Source of the DNA: Acanthaster planci
Lineage: Eukaryota; Echinodermata; Asteroidea; Valvatida; Acanthasteridae
Direction: 5' to 3'
NCBI RefSeq assembly: GCF_001949145.1
Contig: NW_019091522.1
Coordinates: 389,244-453,243, forward strand
DNA length: 64,000 nucleotides
The notes below the pieces were generated by a model. That model was not told where the DNA came from and ran no database searches. It worked only from the letters and a program-made list of their open reading frames with translations. Shown here one piece after another: positions 1 to 9,673 of this stretch (positions within the stretch are counted from its first letter, which is position 1; each line of letters opens with the position of its first letter). Both the position numbers and the translations under genes were made by a program.

Positions 1-589
1 GGTTTGTGGGAGAAAAATCAGTGACAGTGACTTTTTCCTTATCTCCAGACTTGCACAAGGGTGCTTTCAGCATATCAACAGTTTTATGATATACGTGTCC
101 AAAACAAGCCAAGGTATAAACTTCAAAAGAAATATTGGAGCTTGTTTTTACGAGTAGTTTATGGCAAATTGAAATCATTCCAAAATCCAAAAATTTCAAA
201 CTTACGACAGTACCACAACTAAACAGATTGTGGCTCTGAAATAAGTTTAAATATTCGGCAAGATGTAGCTCTTTCGTGGATTTTACAAAGTTTAAATATA
301 ATGTATGAGTACTTCAGAACACAATAAAATGAAAATAATTTTTTATGTTGACTAACTTCTCATCTGTGATTCATTCAGGAACATCCTTAATACACAACCT
401 TGGACACATGCACAGTAAATGGATTTTTAACAATTGACTATTGATTCAATTTCAACTTGAGTCTATGTCAACCATGGAAACATACATGTACATGTACTGG
501 GCAAATTAATAATTATAGCGTGAGAAGGACGGAGCTAACATAAGATACTTCAAGTTCATGAAATAAAGCTCTGTGATACTCATTCTAAG
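1..589. other. AT-rich flank, nothing recognised
   Basis: No coding exon, RNA gene or clear repeat is visible. The stretch holds one copy of the common ACATGTACATGT palindrome near 484-498 and ends with the left target duplication of the transposon that begins at 590. Confidence 0.5.
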
Positions 590-1827
590 GGGGTCTGGAC
601 AACTCGACCATTTGCCAACTCCACTTCAGACAACTCGACCATTGAGACGACTCGACCGTCAAATACGTAACACGGAGAGACAAGTCGTCCGTTGAAACAA
701 GTCGTCCGTTGAGACAAGTTGTCCGCTCAGCTAAGTCGTCTGCTGAGACAACCATGTAAAACACTATGCCTAAATAATGGGAGGGAATTTCAAGTAGTAG
801 ACAGACATGTCTAATTTCTGAGGTATTATAAAAATGGTGGTTGCAGTAAGTTGATCTTTGCGCTATCTATTGATCTTGCACCCACACTGACCTAGCCACG
901 TATAGTTCCTGAATTTCCTAGTTCTTGATTGCTTGAAATAATAATCTACCTCCTGGTGTTGTTCTTCAGTTCTAAAATCTTCAGATCTCCGATTCACACT
1001 TGGACATTTCTGAACTGTTTATAAAAAATCATGGAAGTGAAAAAAAACCCGACAAATACTGGTATTTACTGGGCGATATGTCACTCACTGGTCACTTCAG
1101 GTGATCCCCAATACATTTTTGCACTCAACAGTCAAATAAACTTTTACATTTTATGTCTGTTTGATCAAAATGACTTTTAAAGTTTCTGTTTTATTTGACA
1201 TAGCTGAAAACTGAATGCATCTTTTTTCCCCTAGTCTAGGATTGTGTATTATGCAAACTTCAACTTACTCGTACTATATAGACCTGGCAGAATGTACGTG
1301 ATGTAATGGGTTCGTCAACAATTACATCAACAACAGTCAAAATTTACGCAAGATGCACTTTTTTAATTCATTGGAATTCCTAGTTATGAACTGGAAGTAA
1401 TTTTTCTCTAAATTAAGAAATTTTTCATCAGAAAATCAAAATGGATTTCTCATGTGGTTACTTTTATTCATGAAGAAGATTTAGTCACAATCTGAAACTG
1501 GGTAAAATGATCCAGAACTAGGAAAACTGCCGTCGTCACTTTGGTCAATCCTGTACATCCAAATCAAAAGCTTAGAAGTTGAAAATAATATTGTAGTATC
1601 TTCAACCGCTATTGACTGCAATTCACCGGAATTTGAGGTTTTTTGCAGGTGCAATTTGACTAAATAATTTTCGCGATCCAGAACTGGGAAAATGACTTTA
1701 TTACATTGTGGTGTTGTCCTTTGTCAAAGTTGAGTTGTCCTAACAGACAACTTGGCAAACAGTCGAGTTGTCTCAATGGTCGAGTCGTCCTGAGTGAAGT
1801 TGGCAAACGGTCAAGTTGTCCGACATC
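590..1827. mobile_element. Non-autonomous DNA transposon with long terminal inverted repeats and 9-bp target duplication
   Basis: The 9-mer CATTCTAAG sits directly on both sides (581-589 and 1828-1836). The left end reads GGGGTCTGGACAACTCGACC and the right end, reverse complemented, reads GATGTCGGACAACTTGACC; the similarity continues through TTTGCCAACT inward. The inverted ends extend for about 70-150 bases and are built from short degenerate units of the type ACAACTCGACCATTGAG. The 1238-bp body has no recognisable transposase. Long inverted ends, subterminal units and a 9-bp duplication fit a Mutator-like non-autonomous element; hAT (8 bp) is the alternative. The limits come from the target duplication and are well supported; the superfamily is inference. 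Confidence 0.82.
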
Positions 1828-1899
1828 CATTCTAAGTACATGGAATACACTGCTAAAATTTCTGGGTTTATTTTCATTTAAGCTTTTTTGACAATTTAG

Positions 1900-2090
1900 G
1901 GCCTAGTTATACCTGGCACAAAAGCAAACACAAGTTCAAATTTGTGGCATCAGATCAAATACTCGTGCTGCCAATTTGCAGACGGTGAACACATTTCAGC
2001 TTGGCAATTTCACTGCAAATGTTTTGTGACATCGAATTTACTTCTCTTTCGAATGCACCTGAACATGCTGAAGTATGAACAAGCCATTAC
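1900..2090. repeat. Dispersed repeat, copy 1 (partner at 57590-57775)
   Basis: About 190 bases here align by eye, same orientation, with 57590-57775. Shared landmarks in order are AGATCAAATA, AATTTGCA, TGAACACATTT, TTGCAAATGTT-like, GACATC and AAGTATGA. The copies are clearly diverged and neither has visible ends or coding capacity. Confidence 0.55.
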
Positions 2091-2959
2091 TTGAAGTTCA
2101 CGATCTATTTCAAAATTCTGAGTCCGTGGTTTTTCTCTTCTGAAATATTATTTTCCATGTGAGATATAAATCCTGAATTTTGTTTTGCTGTTTCAGGTTT
2201 TTTCATACATGTACGCTTTATGTTGCAGCTTAAAGTAATATAAAGTCTGACAAATATCAGTCTAAAAGAATTATGTATTTGTCATCATGAGCTCGCAGAA
2301 AAATACGCGAGGTAACATTTCAAAAATTTGTGGGACAATTCATTATCTCTAAAGTTGTAGCAGATAAGTGACATGAGACTTACATGTATGCAAAACAAAC
2401 ACTTTGATTTTCCCTTGCACTTCGATGATTACAACACAGCTTACATTCTGCAACAATTTGTCCAACATGGTGTGATTGCATCCAAGGTAGGCGTACTTGT
2501 ACAGTACTAGCCTACCTTAACATTTTTCACAACAAAAATTGACAACATTCATAATTTGTGATAATTTCAAACACTCGTATATATTTGCTTTCAAAGCAGG
2601 CAGATTTTTATAAAGACCATAGGCCTATATTAATTTCTTCATTGTTCTTGGCATGAATTTAACCATGTTTAATTCATCTTTCCCCGGTTACCTCCCCCCC
2701 CCCATCCTGACCTCCCCATCTCGACGTTTCTGATGCGGGATTTGGTGTTCATTTAAATGTGAAAAGGTACATTGTGAGCGTTAATCTCATAAATGGTACG
2801 CGTACCTGTAACCAAAAATATGCACGATCAAGATCACCCATCCCTAGTAGGGAAAACAAGTTTACAGAAAATTACAATTATGCTGTAACTTGTACTGACG
2901 ACACACGAATGTCGTATGACTATGAGCAGTGTTGCTCTGCACTATGATGACATAGCCCA
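2091..2959. other. Non-coding flank with one small hairpin
   Basis: No exon or known repeat was recognised. At 2484-2518 a short hairpin has arms AAGGTAGGC and GCCTACCTT around a GTACTTGTACAGTAC core. A C-run lies near 2693-2703. Confidence 0.4.
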
Positions 2960-3320
2960 GGCCTAGTTGATGTCCGATCAATTGATGCTGCAGTGTCATG
3001 TCAACGGTTGAGCAACGCACGAAATTTCGTCTGGAGAACGCTAAATTTAACCAAAAATTACAAACCTCGATCAACCGTGCCAAGACACGGCTTGTCTTCC
3101 CGTCGGTTCCACTTATCTCCAAATCCCGTGCTGCGTCGCCTGGGTGAAGATACAAAGCCGACAATCCTACGAAAATCACGGTTTTCTGCGGACAGTTTCT
3201 CGCGCCGAACCGTCCATGTTGAGTTAACTGCGCCGCAGTAAAGAGTGCATGATGAGCGAACTAAAACATGCGGTATGTTTCCGCGCGTGCGCGGCATGCA
3301 AGCGAGGCTAGCTAGCAAAG
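2960..3320. promoter_or_regulatory. CpG-rich patch, possible promoter
   Basis: Lines 3001-3300 contain about 30 CpG dinucleotides in 300 bases, far above the surrounding AT-rich DNA, including CCGCGCGTGCGCGGC near 3281. In animals with mosaic methylation such local CpG retention usually marks an unmethylated promoter or 5' exon. Open frames on both strands cross the patch, but none resembles a known protein. The direction and the gene served are unknown; the plus-strand locus at 8598 is one candidate, and a gene running left out of the window is another. Confidence 0.3.
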
Positions 3321-4298
3321 CCTAATGAACTGTTGAGACGATCCCCTTGTACATTCAACCTTGGGAGGATGGCTGTCGATCTCAAATTATTTAGGCTTTT
3401 GTTTTGTTACTTTATGTTAAGAACAAAGTGGAATCTCTCAATTTAGTTCTGCCAATTTTTTCTAAAACATTTTACGTGTCTGCTGCTTATAAGCTTTTTA
3501 TTTTCTTCAATAACATGTAGCATGAGTGCCATCGCAACGATTCCGTTCAATGGTATCGCCCAATCAAAATTTCCATATATGCACTCATTGTGTTAATGAA
3601 TGGGAAATCGATACGATTGACGTTTTGCAAACATATTGATTTGTTTGAATTGAATTATAGTGCTTTTCATTTCACAGACTTGAATCTAGTTTTTGTATTG
3701 AAGGTTACGATTTTTTCGTGCTGTTTTAATATTACGTCTTTCAAATTATGTCACAAAAACAAGCGCCATGGTTAACGTACACAACCCGTGGTACCAGAAA
3801 AGGCGAACGGTATTAGCGCAAGTGTCCGAATGTTCGTCAACCAGTATAGTTGGGTTGGTTTTGTGGGTTGTCTGAAATGTCCGAATTCCAATTTTAAGGC
3901 AAAAGAAAAAAAAGGATAACAATGTACGAAAAGATTTTGCTTTGAAGATTCTTTTCCATTAAGCTACAAACATGAACGATTTCAAATAACACTGGTGATA
4001 CTACTCAGTCGACAATAATGGTGAATTGCAATGGTGCGATTGGCGTCTCATCTGTTCCGTTTTGTGACATTTGTGCGGCAAGCTCAGCGACCGTCCGTCA
4101 TGTCACTAAACAAAAGGAAACAAGCAACACAATTTATGTATTTTTTTTACAAAATAAAGTACCTGATCATCAATTCGTAATCAAAATGTAACTGAACAAT
4201 AAAACAAACTTTTGAAGCTTTAAAGAATAAATACGAATCACTCATATTTTTCAGCGTGTCAATCACCACTCTGAAAGAAGGAATTTTGATTGTAAGTG

Positions 4299-4500
4299 CA
4301 GTGATGTAGCCGGGGGGCCTGGGGGCACGTGCCCCCCACAAATTCCCGGTGCCCCCAGGTGCCCCCCCCCCAAAAAAAAAAACACGGAGGAATGGATATT
4401 GAACAAGGCCAACAAAAACTTGCCCCTCCCCAAAACACACACCACTGACAGCTGGTGCCCCTTTTGTCCCCCAACCAGTAAAATCCTAGCTACGCCACTG
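4299..4500. mobile_element. hAT-type MITE, copy A (8-bp target duplication TGTAAGTG)
   Basis: The 202-bp element starts CAGTGATGTAGCC and ends GCTACGCCACTG, so the ends are inverted repeats with the CAGTG/CACTG termini typical of hAT elements. TGTAAGTG flanks it on both sides (4291-4298 and 4501-4508). The interior is rich in runs of C and G. The copy at 22653-22826 shares most of the interior, including the AATGGATATTGAACAAGGC stretch. There is no coding capacity; it needs a transposase from elsewhere. Confidence 0.88.
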
Positions 4501-5440
4501 TGTAAGTGTAAGTTAAAAGAGCTCTAAATTCTTATTCTCACCACCAGATATAAGAGATTCCCCCTAAACCTTCTTTTCTTCCCATTAGCTTGTAGATAAA
4601 TGTAACAATATATAAGGGGGCAGGTCCGAATAAGGAGGAATTCACTTGTTCATTGTTCCCATTACGTGTTTGTGCAACACTCAGACCTTTTTCCTATCGA
4701 CTTGAGCCTGCCATATTTACAAGAGTGATCAAAGTTTAAATAATGTACATGAGCAATTTTTATCTTGCCCATTTTGGTTCAGTTTGTTTTTAGTAGCAGC
4801 TAAGTTTTCATTGTTTGGTGTTTTAGCTGCCTGAGACGTTTCAATAACCTGTGAATTATTGGTTTGCTTTTGTACCGACGGCAAGTCCTAGTTTCCACAT
4901 CACCGGTTAAATAACCACTGAAATGAGTGTACTGCTCATCCATAAGAATATTGATGTACATGTAATTATATTTATGACCGATCGAATAAAGGAAATTAAA
5001 AAAGCACTGTTTGCTACACTTTTTTGCTTTTTGATTATGTTTTGTTTTGTGCATAATATATGCGCTAAACTTGCCTATCTAGAGTGGACCTGTGAACAAA
5101 CGATGTCCACACGACGCGAAAGGGAAATAGACTAACACAACGTCCATAGGAAGTTTCCCCTTCTCTGAAAAAGAGGCCGGTTTAGATCATTGTGGGCTTC
5201 GGGTTATCCGTCGTGAAAGGAAAAAGAACAGTTAAGGGGCCAATTTTGAAAAACCCAGCTGGAAAAGAGCTCACATTTCAAGAAAGATGGGTATTTTCAA
5301 CGAGTTTTCTTAACTGCGCAAAAACAAAGGAATGTCCATACTAGCTATGGAAGGTAAAAATCTTTGGTGCGTGTGTGGGGGGTGCGTGTGTGTTTTTGTT
5401 TTGCTTTTTTTGTTTGCATTTTTTGTGTGTTTCATTTTCG

Positions 5441-5545
5441 GTTTGTTTGTTTGTTTGTTTGTTTGTTTGTTTGTTGGGGGTGTTTGTTGGGGTGTTTGTT
5501 TGTTTGTTGGGGTGTTGGGCTGTTTGTTTGTTTGTTTGTTTGTTN
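5441..5545. repeat. (TTTG)n microsatellite with an unresolved base
   Basis: A tetranucleotide TTTG/GTTT array is interrupted by GGGG blocks that create a higher-order pattern. The undetermined base at 5545 lies at the end of the array, as expected where reads disagree in a simple repeat. Open frames across it on both strands are products of the repeat and not genes. Confidence 0.95.
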
Positions 5546-5799
5546 GGGGTGTATGCACCTCCACCTGCATCTCGGGACCACTGTTGGAATACACACCAAC
5601 AAAGTGGGGACTTTTGAACAAGTGGGGACCGAAAACCCGGTCCCCACATTTTTATTTCAGAATTGAGCTCTAAAGAGGGCGATATGCTCCCTGTACCAGA
5701 ATAAGGTCGGTCCTCAGATTGAGGTGTTTAACCATACGTTGTTTGTTTGGTCCCGAAAAGGAGGTGTGTTTTCTGTCAAAATTGTTTCTTTCAATAAAG

Positions 5800-5986
5800 A
5801 ACATAAAGTTAGAGCGCCCTCTTGTGGTTGGGGATTGCCTGTGCACATGCAAGGCCTTGTATAGTGCCTGCAGTTTAGCTGTCCTGCAAACACTTTGATG
5901 CGTTCGGCACTTACAGCCGTAGTCATGCCCACACTGTGTGTTGGCTGAGTTCATCAACTGGCGCTGAATATCTACTTAATTTAGAG
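5800..5986 (+). promoter_or_regulatory. Candidate 5' non-coding exon and promoter region of the SET-kinase-BRCT gene
   Basis: The sequence ends with a perfect donor, AGAG followed by GTAAGTGA (intron from 5987), and the next plausible plus-strand acceptor in front of a start codon is at 8597, one base before the ATG at 8599. A leader exon spliced there would explain why the first coding exon starts directly after an acceptor. At 5814-5827 a GCGCCCTCTTGTGG stretch, read on the minus strand, matches the CTCF core at 13 of 14 positions. No TATA box is evident. Transcript data would be needed to place the start site; the call is inference from splice signals. Confidence 0.35.
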
Positions 5987-8597
5987 GTAAGTGAATATAT
6001 CATTGTGTAATTATTCGGAAATGAGTTTGAAAAGGTTTCAAGACTGGAAAATCAGAACATTCAGAGCAAAGTCATGGTAGGCCTACTTAAATGTAAGTTG
6101 TAAACCGTAGCTGAAAATATATTTATTTGAGGGTTTCTGTTATTTTGTACTTTTAGCGGGGGTGGTTTTTTAAAGTTTTTTCTGTGCAAATGATCAAAAA
6201 GGACGTATGTTATCAGTAATAAAGGGCGTCTGGGTTGACTTTCAAATTAGGCCTAGGGCCTATCTCAATAATGCATGATATTGTGTAATGTCAATGCAGG
6301 CCTGGAGTTCATTTACCAGTGGAAAGAAATTACAGAAAGGACAATTCAAGCTTAGGTGGCAGTGCATTTAAATCTTTTGAATTAATTGTTTTATTGTCTG
6401 GGTAATGTGGACATGAAACCACTCTGTGATTCTGCAGAAAACCTTAATATTGGGCTAAGTTTTGTTACTGTTAGCCTGTTATTTTTAATCTTCATTTTGA
6501 AGTTGATCAGTTTTATCTCTGCATGTGATGTCATCTGCAATGAGATCATTAGAAACTGTTTTCTTAAACTATGAGGTTGGTGATAATTATTTGCATTTTG
6601 AGCAAAGCGTAGAGGGAAGTAAACCAGTATAATCCATAAAATTAAACATCCATCATCCAAGTGAGATTTTTTAGGGTTCCAGATGGTTCTTATTTGGTGT
6701 TCACGTTCCGCAGAATCTCTAAAATTACAGAAAGTACAGGGCTTTTTCATAACAGATTTAGTCCTTTTAGTAAGCAATATTGTTAGAACAGATAGAATAG
6801 AATGATCCTTTACCAACAATGCACAATCTGGAAGAGTTTACCAAATTTGGCTAATAATTTGTTGTTTTGCCTTTTTGCACTAGTTTATTTCATTCTGATA
6901 ATGTTAACTGGCCATCCTTCTTGCATGCCAATGATTCATCAAAGAAACAGTAATATGTTAAATAATTCACACAAGGAACCTGACTGTGATTATTCCTTTC
7001 GTTTTTTCCTGTTCTCAACATTGTTATAAGCCATTAATATATCTAAATTATCGCACTTGCTTGCTTGTCACTAACTCATAAAGCTAATGACAGCTGATAC
7101 ATTTTTAGCAAAGCAGAAAAAGAAACAAACCTGGATAAGTCTATAAAGGTATATTTTAATTTTTGTGGGGGGGGTGTGAGATTTCAATTTGTGTCTAGAC
7201 CCTCTGAATCATTACAATTACATAATATATATACTGTGGAAAGCTGTTTCTTAGCAGATCTGGTGCTTTTTTACTTTTAAGTTTACAAAGCAAGGGACCT
7301 TTCATACTATGCATATCCCTCACATTTGGGAATACCAATTTCAACTTAGCCAAAAAAGTCAGACCTGACATATGGATCTATATCCCTTTACAAGAATGTG
7401 ACCCTCATTAATATTACTGAAAACGGTATTTGTACACTGAGGGAAAAACTTTCTTTCGGATTGAAAGATTTTGGCAATCCACTTGACCGTAAATCCTTTT
7501 TAAATCACCAGGGTGACACCCATGCAAGAAACTCTTAAAGGTCTTTTGCTACTTATCAGATTTATAAAGAAACCCAAAACCAAGTCGGTTTAAGTGTTAA
7601 TGCAAGCATCCACAAATTAAGAAGGGTAAGGGGTAACTTAGAAAAGTATTTTTGTGAAAGAAAAAAGTTGGAGGGACAAGGTGTAGTGATGTTTTTGAAA
7701 CCATTTTTTACATATATATTGGTGATGTACTTGAAGGGAATAACTTAACCCTGAAGTGCCTGATATTTTTTACAAGGGACAAAAGGTCAACTTGTTTCAG
7801 TTCAGGTCAGGGTAAGGGTAAAGGTTTACACTGAAGGATTTGACATCTGGAACTTTAAGGACAAGGACAGTTAAGGTTTATGACTTTGCTCTTGTGATGT
7901 GCCAGGGGAAGGTTTGAGATGTGGAAGGTACACCACATGCAGAAAGCATGGGAAGAAACAAATCAGGCTTACTCTATAAAACATCAAATTCCACTGAATG
8001 AATTTTGTTGTTGTAGCAAGATGTTTACTATTAGGTGTCTATTTCCCCCTCTAAAATTTAAAAAAAAAAGTTCAGAGCCTTTTCACAGATGTGGTGCTTT
8101 TTACTTTTCGTTTTACAAAATGAAACAAAACTGTGCATATCCCTTCAATTTGGTTAAATCATGCATTATTAACAATAAGCCGCTGATATAGCTAAGAAAT
8201 TGTAGGCCTAGTACAGTGTACTTGCAACAACACACCAAGTCCATGGTTTATTGCTCCCAAGATACCAACTGGCAGTGCCCTCTTGGCCCTGAAGGCCAGG
8301 CTCTACATATGGATACACATGGAGACCTGTTAGCAAGAATGTGACCTTCATTAAATATTACTGAAAAGGGTTCTCAGTGGGGACAAGGCCTTTTAGAGAG
8401 AAACTACTCCGAAATTATATTTTAAAAGTTTTAAAAGAAATAGGGGATTACAGAAACTTCCCTCGAATTTTCTGGTCTTTGATTTTGTTTATCGAGTGGA
8501 TTTTCACTTAAATGGAGTGAAGTTGAAAAGAAATGAGTGTGCACTAAACCTTTCTGTGAAGTTCGTATTCTTTATTATTTTTATTTTCATATTACAG
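5987..8597 (+). other. Presumed first intron or 5' flank, with a diverged local duplication
   Basis: No coding exon was recognised. Two diverged direct copies of one segment lie at about 7258-7445 and 8084-8370; both contain GTGCTTTTTACTTTT-like, GCATATCCCT, ACATATGGAT and AAGAATGTGACC landmarks in the same order. The stretch ends with a pyrimidine-rich tract and the acceptor at 8597. Confidence 0.4.
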
Positions 8598-9673
8598 GAT
8601 GTCTCGTTTAAGAAAATCAAGGATGACCCCATCTCAGCAGGCATGTGAAGCCTGTAGAAAAAAGGAAGACAGTGATGGTTTCGAAGTGCGATACATCGAC
8701 GATTACATAGGTATGTTACAAAACCTTGTCCTTCGTGACTATGAAGTACGTAGCCAAGAAATATTACGCAAACATTACCAATACTGCTTTTAAAAATACA
8801 TCTAGGTTCTTAGATGTGTACATAGCACTTTTAAATATGATCAACCTGCATAGCACTATTATTAGTCTTATTATAAATAAACAAATAACTTGTCTCATAC
8901 TGCCGCCCTCCTCTCATACTCCTCCATCTCCCCCCAAAAAGGTATAAATATTGTTTAATTGTTTGAGTGCAAATTTAAACCAAGTTCCTGAATTTTTCCA
9001 CATGGTTAGCACATGGCAAATGCTTCATGACTAAAATCTTCAGATTGTTGAGTTGAGTTGTTCTTGTTAATTTTGGATGTCAATCTGCAGGACATGGAAC
9101 GTTTGTGACAAAGGACTTTGCCAAGGGTGACTTTCTCCTACAGTACCGAGGAGAAGTGATTTCCCAATCTGAAGGGGAAAGTCGCCAAGAGAGCTACCCA
9201 GTTGAAAAAGGGAGCTTCCTTTACTTTTTTCAGGATAAAGGAAATTCACTCTGGTAAGCTGACTCTGTGGTTTTCCCTGTGGTTTAGATGAAATTATTTG
9301 TGTGTGTGTCTGTGTTATTTTTAATACTTGCAGCGTTGTACTGCAGGGCAACATTCAATAATGTAAGGAAAATTCATTTAATATTTAAATAAATTTCAGT
9401 GTATTTTTTTCTGAATGGCATTTGACAGTAAAAATGAAACAAAAACGTTAAGAACGTTTTAATTGTCAACAATCTTTCAGCGTTGATGGCACCAATTCAG
9501 ATGGTGCCTGTCGAATGGTAAATGATGCCCCCTTGAAAAAGTCCAACTCCCAAATGAAGGTGATTTCTGTGGACGGTACACCATGTCTTTGCCTGTTCGC
9601 TCGCGAGGATATAGCAGCAGGACAAGAGCTAAGGTATGACTACGGTGACGAAAGTGTCCCCTGGCGACAAAAG
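8598..9673 (+). CDS. SET-domain exons of the multidomain gene (KMT5A-like)
   Basis: Three exons (8598-8710, 9091-9253, 9481-9673) encode a compact SET domain. Visible motifs are GHGTF (residues 38-42) for the cofactor loop, GDFLLQYRGE in the core, CVDGT (92-96) and the C-terminal YDYGD (144-148). The arrangement resembles KMT5A/SETD8, the histone H4 lysine-20 monomethyltransferase. The usual Asn-His of the cofactor pocket is Asn106-Asp107 here. No pre-SET cysteine cluster and no post-SET zinc site are present, again as in KMT5A. The ATG at 8599 follows an acceptor by one base. The following 39-nt exon (10005-10043) encodes an Asp/His-rich spacer before the kinase. Activity is unproven because of the altered pocket residue. 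Confidence 0.88.

Noticed and set aside
3058-3318. 86-codon minus-strand open frame in the CpG patch
   Set aside because: High CpG content lowers stop frequency; no similarity is recognised. I kept only the promoter suggestion.
5310-5673. Several overlapping open frames of 71-113 codons
   Set aside because: They are translations of the TTTG microsatellite, rich in Phe/Val/Cys or Asn/Lys/Gln on opposite strands.
6391-6819. 142-codon minus-strand open frame
   Set aside because: Low-complexity, AT-rich translation with no recognised motif, located where a plus-strand first intron is expected.
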